The notes under the pieces: generated by a model
The model's input: the letters and a program-made list of their open reading frames with translations, nothing else
Database searches by the model: none
Told to the model about the DNA's origin: nothing
Made by a program: the position numbers and the translations under genes
Assembly: GCF_024699965.1 (NCBI RefSeq)
Contig: NZ_JAJOMZ010000004.1
Location: 868,001-932,000, forward strand
Length of the DNA: 64,000 nucleotides
Origin: Flavobacterium sp. J372
GTDB lineage: Bacteria > Bacteroidota > Bacteroidia > Flavobacteriales > Flavobacteriaceae
Direction: 5' to 3'
In this document: piece by piece, positions 45,060-53,929 of the stretch
How the letters are laid out: each line of letters opens with the position of its first letter
How positions within the stretch are numbered: the first letter of the stretch is position 1

Positions 45060-46106
45060 CTATTTTTTATCGAATGCATACAAAGCAAACGATGCCAGCC
45101 AATGCTCGCCTTCATAATTGCCATCTGTAATTGATGGTAGAGAATAGTTGATGTGTGTATCAGCCAATGCTTTGAGATGGCCAAGTTCTTTAGGATATTG
45201 TTTTGCGAGCGCATACATATTCCATGCCCGGCTAAAGTTTAGCCCGTCCAAATGTACCAGGTGCCCGTCTGTCCTGTCAGATACCTTTCCCGGTTCCCAC
45301 ACAAACTTTTTATGGAAGAGCTGCGGTGCAAAATCCTTCAGCCATTTAAGGAAATCTTTTGACGAAAGAACGCGCTGCATGGTTCCGATTTCTTCCATGC
45401 AGGGTGAGAGGAAATCGGTACCGCTTGGTTCCCAGGTAAACGGACAGTCTCTGTCATTCATAAACAGGCGTATGGCGTTGGTACGGATGCTTTCCTGAAG
45501 TGCCGTGTGTGTTGATGCAACTGCGTAATCCCATGCAAGATTGAGGCCGAAAGCTGTATTGGTATGCGTACCATTGCGGAGGGCATAATTCAATTTCGGT
45601 AAAAACTCAATATACCTTTCAACTAATAGGTTTGTAAGCGGCTGGAGGTTCATGGCTAATTCTTTGGCGAAGGGTTCATTGTAGCTGTCAAGTTCCTGCT
45701 GAAGTTTTAGCAGCCAAGCCCAACCGTAAGTGCGTTCGTAGCTTTTCTCATGCTTTTTGCTGAAGTAAGCGATTTCAGCAGCAATGTTTTCTTTGGATAG
45801 GTTAACCTTAAGCTTATTGATTATCTCCTGCCGGTTTTCAAGGTTTGGAAATTTCTTCAGCAAATATACAAGGCTCCAATGCCCATGTACGGATGAGTGC
45901 CAGTCAAAACAGCCGTAAAATGCAGGATGTAAGGTTTTTGGTCCGGCTATTTCGTTCGAGTCGGCAAGAAGCTGACTTAGCTTGTTTGGATATTCCTGCT
46001 GAAGGCATTTCAGCGGAAGCTTTGAAAGTGCATTGGCTTGCTGTGGTGTAAGTTGCTGTGAAAAACCTGACGCAGCGATGAGTAATAAGAAAAAGAAATG
46101 TTTCAT
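45060..46106 (-). CDS. DUF2891 secreted protein
   Basis: A 348-residue protein with a signal peptide (MKHFFFLLLIAASGFSQ) and the DUF2891 pattern. HPAFYGCFDWHSSVHGHWSLVYLLKKFP is the most conserved motif, with GCFDWHSSVHGHW rich in His and Trp, followed by YERTYGWAWLLKLQQEL, NGTHTNTAFGLNLAWDYA and DRDCPFTWEPSGTDFLSPC. The fold resembles an alpha/alpha toroid, as in many glycan-degrading enzymes, but the activity is unknown. The ATG at 46106 is preferred over 46112 (two codons earlier). It is the first gene of the run to the FAD oxidoreductase. Confidence 0.85.
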   Translation of the reverse strand: MKHFFFLLLIAASGFSQQLTPQQANALSKLPLKCLQQEYPNKLSQLLADSNEIAGPKTLHPAFYGCFDWHSSVHGHWSLVYLLKKFPNLENRQEIINKLKVNLSKENIAAEIAYFSKKHEKSYERTYGWAWLLKLQQELDSYNEPFAKELAMNLQPLTNLLVERYIEFLPKLNYALRNGTHTNTAFGLNLAWDYAVASTHTALQESIRTNAIRLFMNDRDCPFTWEPSGTDFLSPCMEEIGTMQRVLSSKDFLKWLKDFAPQLFHKKFVWEPGKVSDRTDGHLVHLDGLNFSRAWNMYALAKQYPKELGHLKALADTHINYSLPSITDGNYEGEHWLASFALYAFDKK

Positions 46107-46142
46107 TATCAAAAATAATAAAAATTCGCCGTCATCAGCTAA

Positions 46143-46196
46143 ATCCGCGTCATCCGCGTTCTATAAACTTTGTAACTTTGCTACTCTGAACTTTGC
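46143..46196 (+). repeat. ATCCGCG and AACTTTG word arrays upstream of the 79-aa gene
   Basis: ATCCGCGTC and ATCCGCGTT are direct duplicates at 46143-46160. Right after them AAACTTTG, TAACTTTG and GAACTTTG words run from 46161 to 46196, on the coding strand of the next gene and ending nine bases before its ATG. TAACTTTG at 46173-46180 matches the -7 box TAnnTTTG. Confidence 0.5.
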
Positions 46197-46205
46197 CACT
46201 CAGCC

Positions 46206-46445
46206 ATGAGAAAAATAAAACTGATATGGGATTTCCGTGGACCTGCGGCTGCCAAAACCGCTGAGCATCACGAGAAGCACCTCAAAGAATATATTGCTAT
46301 AGAAAAACTGCCGCTGGACATCACAGGTTTTGATGTATTGAATGAAATGTACAGCACTGCCTGGATGGTTGTAACGGAAGAGTATATGATACAGGTAAGA
46401 GATGCGCTGAAGCCGCATAGGGGAGAGGTTTACGCTGAACAATAA
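46206..46445 (+). CDS. Conserved small protein of unknown function (79 aa)
   Basis: A small cytosolic protein starting MRKIKLIWDFRGPAAAKTAEHHEKHLKEYI, which recalls a flavobacterial family of unknown role. It has a His/Lys-rich helix and a C-terminal pair of strands/helices with STAWMVVTEEYMIQVRDALKPHRG. No signal peptide or TM. It is divergent from DUF2891 and convergent with recQ. Function unknown. Confidence 0.7.
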   Translation: MRKIKLIWDFRGPAAAKTAEHHEKHLKEYIAIEKLPLDITGFDVLNEMYSTAWMVVTEEYMIQVRDALKPHRGEVYAEQ

Positions 46446-46452
46446 AAGTATT

Positions 46453-46535
46453 CAGTCACAGTCTCAGTTTTCAGTGTGGCACTGTAAATAAAAATCCCCA
46501 TGAAGCGGGGACCTTAAACTGTAACTGCGACTGTA
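46453..46535. repeat. Inverted CAGTNN arrays flanking a C4/G4 hairpin
   Basis: The left arm (46453-46485) has CAGTCA, CAGTCT, CAGTTTT, CAGTGT. The right arm (46518-46535) repeats CAGT words on the other strand (CAGTCG, CAGTTA, CAGTTT). Between them CCCCATGAAGCGGGG (46496-46510) forms a small hairpin. It is the same family as at 5495 and 18674. Confidence 0.6.
46491..46513 (-). terminator. Probable terminator of recQ
   Basis: On the minus strand CCCC GCTTCAT GGGG is followed by ATTTTTATTT. It sits within the palindromic arrays, 25 bases after the recQ stop. Confidence 0.6.
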
Positions 46536-46537
46536 AA

Positions 46538-48732
46538 CTAGTTCGCTACTTCACTTATAAATTTAATCCGCATTAGGCGAAGTTCTTCGGTGTCGTAGTC
46601 GCCATCAAATTCTTTCAGCGCATCTTTAATGTTGTCAGATTCCGATTCCATGTAATAGTCGTGAATCTCCTCCTGCTGGTCTTCATCAAGAATTTCGTCA
46701 ATCCAGTATTTAATATTAAGTCGCGTACCGCTATATACAATCTGCTCCATTTCTTTCAATAGCGCATCCATATCGAGACCTTTTGCTTTGGCAATGTCAT
46801 TCAGCGGAAGTTTCCTGTCAATATTCTGAATGATATATAGTTTTAGGCCTGAATTTGCTCCGGTAGATTTCACAACCAGGTCATCCGGCCTTACAATGTC
46901 ATTATCTTCAACATACCTGGCTATAAGCTCCACAAAGTCTTTACCGTATTTTTTGGCCTTGCCTTCGCCTACGCCATGTACATTGCCGAGCTCTTCAAGG
47001 TTGATAGGATACTTCAATGCCATGTCTTCAAGCGATGGGTCTGGAATACCACAAAAGGCGGTACGCCCAATTTCTTGGCTACTTTCTTACGCAGGTCGCG
47101 CAACATCACCATCAGGGCTTCATCAGCAGTACCTGAAGATTTAGACGCTGTTACCGTTGTTTCATCATCGCTTTCGTCATAATCATGGTCTTCACTCATC
47201 ATAAATGACTGTGGTGATTTAATAAAGGCCTTACCTTCAGGAGTAACTTTTAGTACACCATAGGTTTCAATGTCTTTGCTTAACAAGCCTTCCACCAGTA
47301 CCTGGCGGATGAGGGCCATCCAGTACTTTTCGTCTTTATCCTGGCCTGCGCCAAAAAACTTCTGGGCATCCGTTTTATGCGCCTTAATTACAGCATTTAT
47401 TTTACCTGTAAGGGTAAAAATTATTTCTTTGGATTTATATAACTGCTTGGTATCGCGCACTGTTTCCAGCAGAAGCTTTACTTCATCTTTTGCTTCAACT
47501 TTCTTTTTAGGGTTGCGCACATTGTCATCCATGTCTGCACCCTCACCCGTTTCCTCGTCAAATTCCTCACCAAAATAATGCAGCAGGAACTTACGGCGTG
47601 ATATGGATGTTTCAGCGTACGCTACTACTTCCTGCAGCAATGCATAGCCAATTTCCTGCTCAGCAACCGGCTTGCCCGACATAAATTTCTCGAGCTTCTC
47701 AATATCCTTGTACGAATAGTAAGCAAGGCAATATCCCTCGCCGCCATCCCGTCCGGCGCGCCCCGTCTCCTGGTAGTAACTTTCGAGAGATTTAGGGATG
47801 TCATGGTGGATAACAAAGCGTACATCCGGCTTGTCTATTCCCATCCCGAAAGCTATTGTTGCCACAACCACGTCTACGTCTTCCATCAGGAACATATCCT
47901 GATGCTTGGCGCGGGTCTTCGCATCAAGCCCGGCATGGTACGGTACTGCGCTGATTCCGTTCACCTGCAATACCTGTGCTATTTCCTCAACCTTTTTGCG
48001 GCTCAGGCAATATATTACACCTGATTTGCCTTTATGCTGGCGAATGAAGCGGATGATATCACTCTCTACATTCTTCGTTTTTGGTCGTATTTCATAATAA
48101 AGGTTTGGCCTGTTGAATGATGCCTTGAACGTGTTGGCATCAGGCATGTCGAGGTTCTTTAGTATATCTTCCTGCACTTTTGGTGTAGCTGTTGCGGTAA
48201 GCCCGATAATAGGTATGTCTCCTAACTGCTTAATAATGCTGCGTAAGTTGCGGTATTCCGGGCGGAAGTCATGCCCCCATTCTGATATGCAGTGCGCCTC
48301 ATCAATTGCAACAAAAGACAGCTTAACGCTCTGCAGGAATTGAGTATATTCTTCTTTGGTAAGTGATTCTGGCGCTACGTATAATAGTTTGGTAATGCCT
48401 GATGTGATATCTTTTTTCACCTGTGCCACTTCGGCTTTGGTAAGTGATGAATTAAGTACGTGTGCAATGCCCTGCTCGTGAGACAGGCTGCGTATGGCAT
48501 CAACCTGGTTTTTCATCAAAGCGATGAGCGGTGATACAACTATGGCAGTGCCGTCAAGCACAAGGGCAGGGAGTTGGTAGCAAAGTGATTTACCGCCACC
48601 TGTGGGCATGATAACAAATGTATTATGGCCTGTAATGATGCTGTGTATTACATCTTCCTGAAGGCCTTTGAATTTGTTAAAACCAAAATATTTTTTTAAC
48701 TCTTTGTGTAAGTCAATTTCGGCCAATTTCAT
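46538..48732 (-). CDS. recQ: ATP-dependent DNA helicase RecQ, frameshifted near 47041
   Basis: This 3'-5' SF2 helicase acts in recombination and replication-fork repair. The first frame (48732 to 47014) has the P-loop TGGGKS (44-49), the DEAH box (144-147, AIDEAHCISEWGHDFR), the second helicase domain with QETGRAGRDG, and the RecQ zinc-binding/winged-helix region. The second frame (47023 to 46538) supplies the HRDC domain (EELGNVHGVGEGKAKKYGKDFVELI). They join if one base is missing at 47041; the junction then reads FQDPSLEDMALKYPINLEEL. The complete length would be about 731 residues. It is divergent from kdsD. Confidence 0.93.
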
Positions 48733-48820
48733 TATTTATTAATAGTAATTTACATAAATTTGCACAACCTAAAGATACTAAATTCTTTATAAACTGCAAC
48801 TATTTAAACACTCAAAAAGT

Positions 48821-49786
48821 TTGATCAGTAATACATCAATCCTTGCATCTGCCCGAAAGACCATCTTATCTGAAAGCGAGAGTGTTGCCCGCCTTGTAAC
48901 ATTGCTTGACGATGATTTTGCCAGTGCGGTACAGCATCTTTACAGTTGCAAAGGCCGTGTTGTGGTTACCGGGATAGGCAAAAGCGCCATCATTGCCCAG
49001 AAAATTGTTGCAACCTTTAACTCAACCGGCACGCCTTCACTTTTCCTCCATGCAGCTGAAGCCATACATGGCGACCTCGGTATGGTACAGCCCGCTGATG
49101 TTGTTATCTGTATATCAAAAAGCGGCAATAGCCCTGAGATTAAAGTACTTGTGCCATTGCTTAAACGCTTTGGTAATGTACTTATTGGCATGACAGGCAA
49201 TAAAACGTCATTTTTAGGAAAAGAATCTGACCACGTGCTAAATGCGTATGTAGATGCGGAGGCTGACCCGAACAACCTGGCGCCAACTAACAGCACAACA
49301 GTTCAGCTGGCTCTTGGTGACGCTTTGGCTGTTTGCCTTATTGAAATGCGCAGCTTTGCCGCTGAAGATTTTGCAAAATACCACCCCGGCGGTGCGCTTG
49401 GCAAGCAATTGTTGCTGCGCGTTGCTGATATGCTTGGCGGTACACACAGGCCAATGGTAAGCCCTGATTGCAGCATTAAGAAGGCAATAGTTGAAATAAG
49501 TGAGAAGAGGCTGGGTGTCACTGCAGTTATTGAAAATGAAAAAGTTGTAGGTATTATAACCGACGGCGACATAAGGCGTATGCTGAACAACCATGATAAC
49601 ATTGCGGGGCTTACGGCTGCAGATATTATGACCCGTAATCCTAAAATGATACCCTCATCTACAATGGCGATTGACGCACTGCATACGCTTGAGAATTTTG
49701 CAATAACACAATTGGTAGTGGTTGATGGCGGTGAGTATAAAGGTATATTGCATTTACATGATATTTTAAAAGAAGGCATAGTATAA
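48821..49786 (+). CDS. kdsD: D-arabinose-5-phosphate isomerase (KpsF/GutQ type)
   Basis: The enzyme makes D-arabinose-5-phosphate, the first substrate for Kdo in lipopolysaccharide. The 321-residue product has an N-terminal SIS domain (about 30-180, with VVVTGIGKSAIIAQKIVATFNSTGTPS and CISKSGNSPE) and two CBS domains (about 205-321). LGDALAVCLIEMRSF and YHPGGALGKQLLLRVADML link the two. The start is TTG at 48821, as no ATG gives the full SIS domain. TAAATTTG at 48755-48762 is a possible -7 box. It overlaps tatC by one base (TAATG), the first of a four-gene operon. Confidence 0.94.
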   Translation: MISNTSILASARKTILSESESVARLVTLLDDDFASAVQHLYSCKGRVVVTGIGKSAIIAQKIVATFNSTGTPSLFLHAAEAIHGDLGMVQPADVVICISKSGNSPEIKVLVPLLKRFGNVLIGMTGNKTSFLGKESDHVLNAYVDAEADPNNLAPTNSTTVQLALGDALAVCLIEMRSFAAEDFAKYHPGGALGKQLLLRVADMLGGTHRPMVSPDCSIKKAIVEISEKRLGVTAVIENEKVVGIITDGDIRRMLNNHDNIAGLTAADIMTRNPKMIPSSTMAIDALHTLENFAITQLVVVDGGEYKGILHLHDILKEGIV

Positions 49787-50604
49787 TGGCGAAAAAAGCA
49801 CCGGGTGAAATGTCCTTTCTTGACCATCTTGAAGAGCTGAGGTGGGTATTGGTAAGAAGCACAATTGCAATACTTGTTGGTGCCGTTGTTGCTTTTACAT
49901 TCAGTAAATGGATATTTGATAATATTGTCTTTGCGCCAAAAAGTTCTGATTTCATTACTTATAAGTTCTTTTGTGATTTAGCAAACAAGTATGATCTGGA
50001 TAAAAGCTTCTGCGTAACGAACATCCCTTTTGAAATACAGAGCCGTACCCTTGACGGGCAGTTCAGTACCGATCTTTGGACATCTATTACCGCAGGTATA
50101 ATCATAGCATTCCCATTCATTTTATACCAGTTCTGGAAATTTATAAGTCCGGCGCTATATGCCAATGAACGCAAATATGCTGTATGGTTCATAATATCAA
50201 CGTCAATCTTGTTCTTTTTAGGAGTGTTGTTCGGGTATTATCTTATCATGCCATTGTCTATCAACTTCCTTGGGAATTATAAGATTAGCGATGTGGTAAA
50301 AAATGATATTGACCTTGACTCATATCTTAGCCTTATAAAAACTACCGTGATTTCATGCGGTCTTGTATTTGAAATGCCGATATTGATATATTTCCTTGCA
50401 AAAATTGGGCTTGTATCGGCTGATTTTCTGAGAAAATACAGGAGGCATGCTTTTGTGATAATATTGATTTTGGCGGCGGTTGTGACTCCACCGGATGTTG
50501 TAAGCCAGGTAATTGTAACAATCCCGTTGATAATTTTATATGAGGTGAGCATATTAATTGCTGCCAGGATGAACAGGAATAAATTAGAAGAAGCAAATGG
50601 CTGA
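49786..50604 (+). CDS. tatC: Sec-independent protein translocase TatC
   Basis: TatC is the core of the twin-arginine translocon, recognising RR signal peptides for export of folded proteins. The 272-residue inner-membrane protein begins MSFLDHLEELRWVLVRS, the standard TatC motif, and has six hydrophobic helices with the conserved FWKFISPALYANERKY segment and FLGVLFGYY. The ATG overlaps the kdsD stop and the stop overlaps the CMD gene by 8 bp, so the cluster is tightly packed. No tatA or tatB is in the window. Confidence 0.97.
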   Translation: MAKKAPGEMSFLDHLEELRWVLVRSTIAILVGAVVAFTFSKWIFDNIVFAPKSSDFITYKFFCDLANKYDLDKSFCVTNIPFEIQSRTLDGQFSTDLWTSITAGIIIAFPFILYQFWKFISPALYANERKYAVWFIISTSILFFLGVLFGYYLIMPLSINFLGNYKISDVVKNDIDLDSYLSLIKTTVISCGLVFEMPILIYFLAKIGLVSADFLRKYRRHAFVIILILAAVVTPPDVVSQVIVTIPLIILYEVSILIAARMNRNKLEEANG

Positions 50605-50953
50605 TATAGTACAGGAATTTAATGATTACCGCAGCAGGATGAATGAAAAGCTGCTGGCAGACAACAATAAGGTTATTAAACGTATCTTTAACCTTGATAC
50701 AAATGCTTATATGGAAGGTGCGCTTGACGTGAAAACTAAAGAGCTTCTTGGGCTTGTAGCTTCGGCAGTATTGCGTTGTGATGACTGTGTGAAGTATCAC
50801 CTTGAGACCTCATACAAAGAGGGCATTACGAAAGAAGAAGTTATGGAGGCGCTTAGCATAGCAACGCTGGTAGGCGGTACGATTGTGATACCACACCTGC
50901 GCAGGGCATACGAGTTTTGGGAAGCGCTTGAAGGCAATACACAGGCTGAATAA
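50597..50953 (+). CDS. Carboxymuconolactone decarboxylase-family protein (AhpD-like)
   Basis: A 118-residue protein with the AhpD-type CxxC motif in AVLRCDDCVKYHLETSYKEGI, so a thiol-based peroxidase-like or redox role is more likely than decarboxylation. The helical AhpD-like fold is suggested by AVLRC...H and EEVMEALSIATLVGGT. Its start overlaps tatC by 8 bp and lptB follows after 32 bp. Function in this context unknown. Confidence 0.88.
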   Translation: MADIVQEFNDYRSRMNEKLLADNNKVIKRIFNLDTNAYMEGALDVKTKELLGLVASAVLRCDDCVKYHLETSYKEGITKEEVMEALSIATLVGGTIVIPHLRRAYEFWEALEGNTQAE

Positions 50954-50985
50954 GCGTTTTAACAATAGTTTTTGAAACAGATATT

Positions 50986-51771
50986 ATGAAATTAAGGGCA
51001 GATAACCTTATAAAAACATACAAAGGGCGTACGGTAGTAAAAGGTATTTCCGTTGAAGTAAACCAGGGCGAGATCGTTGGTTTGCTGGGGCCTAACGGTG
51101 CCGGTAAAACAACCTCTTTCTACATGATTGTTGGGCTTGTGAAGCCTAATAGCGGCAAAATTCATCTTGACAATATGGAGATTACCGATTTCCCGATGTA
51201 TAAGCGTGCGCAGCATGGTATAGGGTATCTTGCGCAGGAAGCATCGGTATTCCGTAAATTAAGTATTGAAGATAATATTTTGAGCGTACTGCAGCTTACT
51301 AATCTTTCTAAAAAAGAGCAGGAAGCCAAGATGGAAGCGCTTATAGATGAATTCAGCTTGCAGCACATACGCACCAACAGGGGCGACCTTTTATCTGGTG
51401 GTGAGCGCCGCCGTACAGAGATTGCGAGAGCATTGGCAACTGACCCTAAATTTATCCTTTTGGATGAGCCGTTTGCAGGGGTTGACCCTGTTGCGGTTGA
51501 GGACATTCAGCGTATTGTGGCGCAGTTGAAAAATAAAAATATCGGTATCCTTATAACCGACCACAACGTTCAGGAAACGCTTGCGATTACAGATAAAACC
51601 TATCTAATGTTTGAAGGCGGCATACTCAAAGCAGGAGTGCCTGAAGACCTTGCCGCAGATGAAATGGTACGTAAGGTATACCTGGGCCAAAATTTTGAGC
51701 TCCGTAAAAAGAAACTCGATTTCCAGATGCACAAAGGCCCTGACACAGTGCCGGACCAGGAAAATTTTTAA
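50986..51771 (+). CDS. lptB: LPS export ABC transporter ATP-binding protein
   Basis: LptB powers the extraction of lipopolysaccharide from the inner membrane for transport to the outer leaflet. The 261-residue ATPase has Walker A GPNGAGKT (35-42), the LptB-type Q-loop GIGYLAQEASVFRKLS, the signature LSGGE (136-140), Walker B FILLDE (156-161) and the H-loop ITDHNVQET. The family is distinguished from other ABC ATPases by this Q-loop and the NVQET pattern. It closes the kdsD-tatC-CMD-lptB operon before a terminator. The membrane partners LptFG are not in this window. Confidence 0.95.
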   Translation: MKLRADNLIKTYKGRTVVKGISVEVNQGEIVGLLGPNGAGKTTSFYMIVGLVKPNSGKIHLDNMEITDFPMYKRAQHGIGYLAQEASVFRKLSIEDNILSVLQLTNLSKKEQEAKMEALIDEFSLQHIRTNRGDLLSGGERRRTEIARALATDPKFILLDEPFAGVDPVAVEDIQRIVAQLKNKNIGILITDHNVQETLAITDKTYLMFEGGILKAGVPEDLAADEMVRKVYLGQNFELRKKKLDFQMHKGPDTVPDQENF

Positions 51772-51775
51772 ACGC

Positions 51776-51803
51776 AAAGCCCGCAATCGCAGGGCTTTTT
51801 TAT
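51776..51803. terminator. Terminator after lptB
   Basis: Stem AAAGCCC/GGGCTTT (51776-51782, 51792-51798) with a 9-base loop and a T run on the plus strand. It lies in the 3' end zone of two convergent genes. Confidence 0.85.
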
Positions 51804-52192
51804 TTAGTCGGGATTCTTTCTTCAAGTACAACATTGCCGGCTTTATCAAAATAAGTGCATACCATAGCATTCATATCAACGCGCCATTTTTCAACGCCTG
51901 TATCAGCACAATCCCGGCAGAAAGTTATATAATCAGTGCCGCCCTGTTGGTGAAGTTTCAGGCGCTCTTCAAATCGGTCTTTATCAGCGCTATCTGCAAT
52001 AGAAAGTTCACTATACTTTGCGCTGCTTATCAACTTTTCTCCATCAACTGCAAAATAGTCTGTATGCCCGTCTGATACAAAAGCATCATAATGGCTCATG
52101 CCAATGGCTTTAAGTTCCTGCACATATCTGGGGAAATCAGCTCCCGATTTTACTGTAGCATGTATAGCTGCTATCTTCTCAAGTGTAAACAT
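51800..52192 (-). CDS. DUF1398 protein
   Basis: From the ATG at 52192 the product is 130 residues and begins MFTLEKIAAIHATVKSGADFPRYVQELKAIG, the family's usual start. YDAFVSDGHTDYFA and GGTDYITFCRDCADTGVEKW carry a CxxC (CRDC) and the conserved Trp. The frame is also open from 52279, where 29 extra residues form a signal peptide-like stretch (TTVLCIILCITFSLQSQ), so a secreted version cannot be excluded. The function of DUF1398 is unknown. It converges on lptB. Confidence 0.85.
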   Translation of the reverse strand: MFTLEKIAAIHATVKSGADFPRYVQELKAIGMSHYDAFVSDGHTDYFAVDGEKLISSAKYSELSIADSADKDRFEERLKLHQQGGTDYITFCRDCADTGVEKWRVDMNAMVCTYFDKAGNVVLEERIPTK

Positions 52193-52344
52193 AATATTTG
52201 CTTTTAAAGGGTTTCGGTTTTGTGATTGTAATGAAAACGTAATGCACAAAATAATGCACAGTACTGTTGTTCCTTTCATGATTACATCTTTTTTTATGAC
52301 GCAAAGATTGAAAACACCACAGCCCGCTAATTGTAAAAAATCGT

Positions 52345-53115
52345 TTATTTTATATTGCCAAGAAAGAAAGACTCAGGTGTTTCCCCTGTAAAATTCCTGA
52401 AATCTTTTATAAAGTGTGACTGGTCAAAGTATCCGGCGGTGTAACCCAATTCAGTCATAGTCAGGTTTTGCCCCTTGTTTTCGATCAGGTGATGCAGTCT
52501 TGTGATTGATGCAAATTTCTTAGGTGTGGCACCCACAATTATCCTAAAACGTTTTTCAAGCCTGCTTTGGCTTATGCAGAGTTGCGAAGCAAGGTCTGAA
52601 ATACGTATTGTGCCTGCAGAAGTTTTTATTAGCCGGATTGCCTCTTCAACTAATTTATCATGTATATCAGGATTCAGCTGAGAAATGAAGAATTGTTCAA
52701 TAACTGCAATGCGTTTGATATCATTATCAGCATTAGCCAGTCTTTCAAGTATAATTTTAATTGTTGAAGCAGGGATGATGCTGTCAAGTGAAATGCTTTG
52801 AGAGAATAATTCATTAAGCGGTATTTTAAAGAAATGAGAGGCTCCAGTCTCTGTAAAATATACCAGTACTGTGCCAATGTTTTCAGAGTTGAGGAATAAT
52901 TTGTACTTATCCATTAAACCGGTTATGCCTGCTTTAGCTAAAGCTTCGGGTTTTTCGTTCATTATTATATTAAGCTTGCCACGATATTGGAACCCTACCA
53001 CCAGCGATGCTCCGGGTAATACTTTATAAGGCAGTGATTCAGCTTGCTCGGCAATTACAAATTGCTTAATATAAGGCTTTAATGCCACGCAAGGTATATA
53101 AGTTTCAAACCGCAT
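52345..53115 (-). CDS. AraC-family transcriptional regulator
   Basis: A 256-residue regulator with a C-terminal AraC/XylS double helix-turn-helix (about residues 165-255). ISDLASQLCISQSRLEKRFRIIVGATPKKFASI is the first, and MTELGYTAGYFDQSHFIKDFRNFTGETPESF the second, with the conserved YFDQSHFIKDFR. The N-terminal half resembles the DUF6597-type sensing domain (YIPCVALKPYIKQFVIAE). The inducer is unknown. The ATG at 53115 is chosen over one two codons upstream. It is a single gene divergent from the TetR-ABC1 operon. Confidence 0.92.
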   Translation of the reverse strand: MRFETYIPCVALKPYIKQFVIAEQAESLPYKVLPGASLVVGFQYRGKLNIIMNEKPEALAKAGITGLMDKYKLFLNSENIGTVLVYFTETGASHFFKIPLNELFSQSISLDSIIPASTIKIILERLANADNDIKRIAVIEQFFISQLNPDIHDKLVEEAIRLIKTSAGTIRISDLASQLCISQSRLEKRFRIIVGATPKKFASITRLHHLIENKGQNLTMTELGYTAGYFDQSHFIKDFRNFTGETPESFFLGNIK

Positions 53116-53272
53116 ACTCAAAAGTAATATATTCTAAACAATAGCTAATGAACAGAGTTTGAACTTTATGAATCAGAATTAATTTTTGAATATGGCTTGT
53201 AAAGTATTAACACGTGTTTATCAGGTTTTCAGGCAATTACTTCGTAAATTTGATGTATAAAATCAGTATGTT

Positions 53273-53929
53273 ATGGCAACGAAAAAAGTTATAGTAGCGC
53301 CTACTAAAGACGAAATTACAAACAAGTATGCCGACTATTGCCTTATGCATGGCCACAAGCCAGCATCGGTATATAAATTCAGTAAAGAAAACGGTTTTGA
53401 AGAAGCTGACTTCTACAAGTATTTTGCTTCATTTGATGTGCTTGAACGTGACTTTTTCACGGAGATGTTCAACCACACTATGGAAACGCTGGAGCAGTCA
53501 CCAACGTATAATTCATTTGGCGGGGTAGAGAAACTTTCTGCTTTCTATTTTACTTTCTTTGAACTTGCAACCGCAAACAGGAGCTTTATAGTCTATATGC
53601 TTGATGAGGGGGCTTTTAAAAACCTGCAAAAGCTTGCGCCGCTGCGCAAAGAATTTATCGCTTACGCAGAAGCTATTCTTGAAAAACCGATTAATATAGA
53701 AAATCGCCGCGCAGATAAAGCCCAGGGTACTGCCCTTAGAGAAGCCGCGTGGATGCAGTTTCTGAGCATTTTCCGCTTTTGGGTAAAAGATACTTCACCC
53801 GGGTTTGAGAAAACAGATATCTATATTGAGAAATCAGTCAAGGCATCTGCCGATCTGGTATATAATACACCATTAAAAAGCCTGGTTGATCTTGGCAAAT
53901 TCATCTGGAAAGAAAAATTCACGGTATAA
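53273..53929 (+). CDS. TetR-like transcriptional regulator
   Basis: A 218-residue protein with an atypical N-terminal helix-turn-helix (KDEITNKYADYCLMHGHKPASVYKFSKENGFEEADFYKYFASF, about residues 10-55), the TetR arrangement in which FYKYF replaces the usual LYYHF. The rest is an all-helical ligand domain (AFYFTFFELATANRSFIVYMLDEGA). The ABC1 kinase starts directly at the following base after the stop, so the two are coupled; autoregulation of the pair is likely but unproven. TAAATTTG at 53245-53252 is a possible -7 box. Confidence 0.85.
   Translation: MATKKVIVAPTKDEITNKYADYCLMHGHKPASVYKFSKENGFEEADFYKYFASFDVLERDFFTEMFNHTMETLEQSPTYNSFGGVEKLSAFYFTFFELATANRSFIVYMLDEGAFKNLQKLAPLRKEFIAYAEAILEKPINIENRRADKAQGTALREAAWMQFLSIFRFWVKDTSPGFEKTDIYIEKSVKASADLVYNTPLKSLVDLGKFIWKEKFTV

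Noticed and set aside
18674..46535. CRISPR array
   Set aside because: The repeats are very short, degenerate, and have no constant repeat-spacer order; no cas gene is near.
52193..52279. N-terminal signal peptide extension of the DUF1398 protein
   Set aside because: The family normally begins at MFTLEKI, and the upstream codons are not needed, although a secreted variant cannot be excluded.
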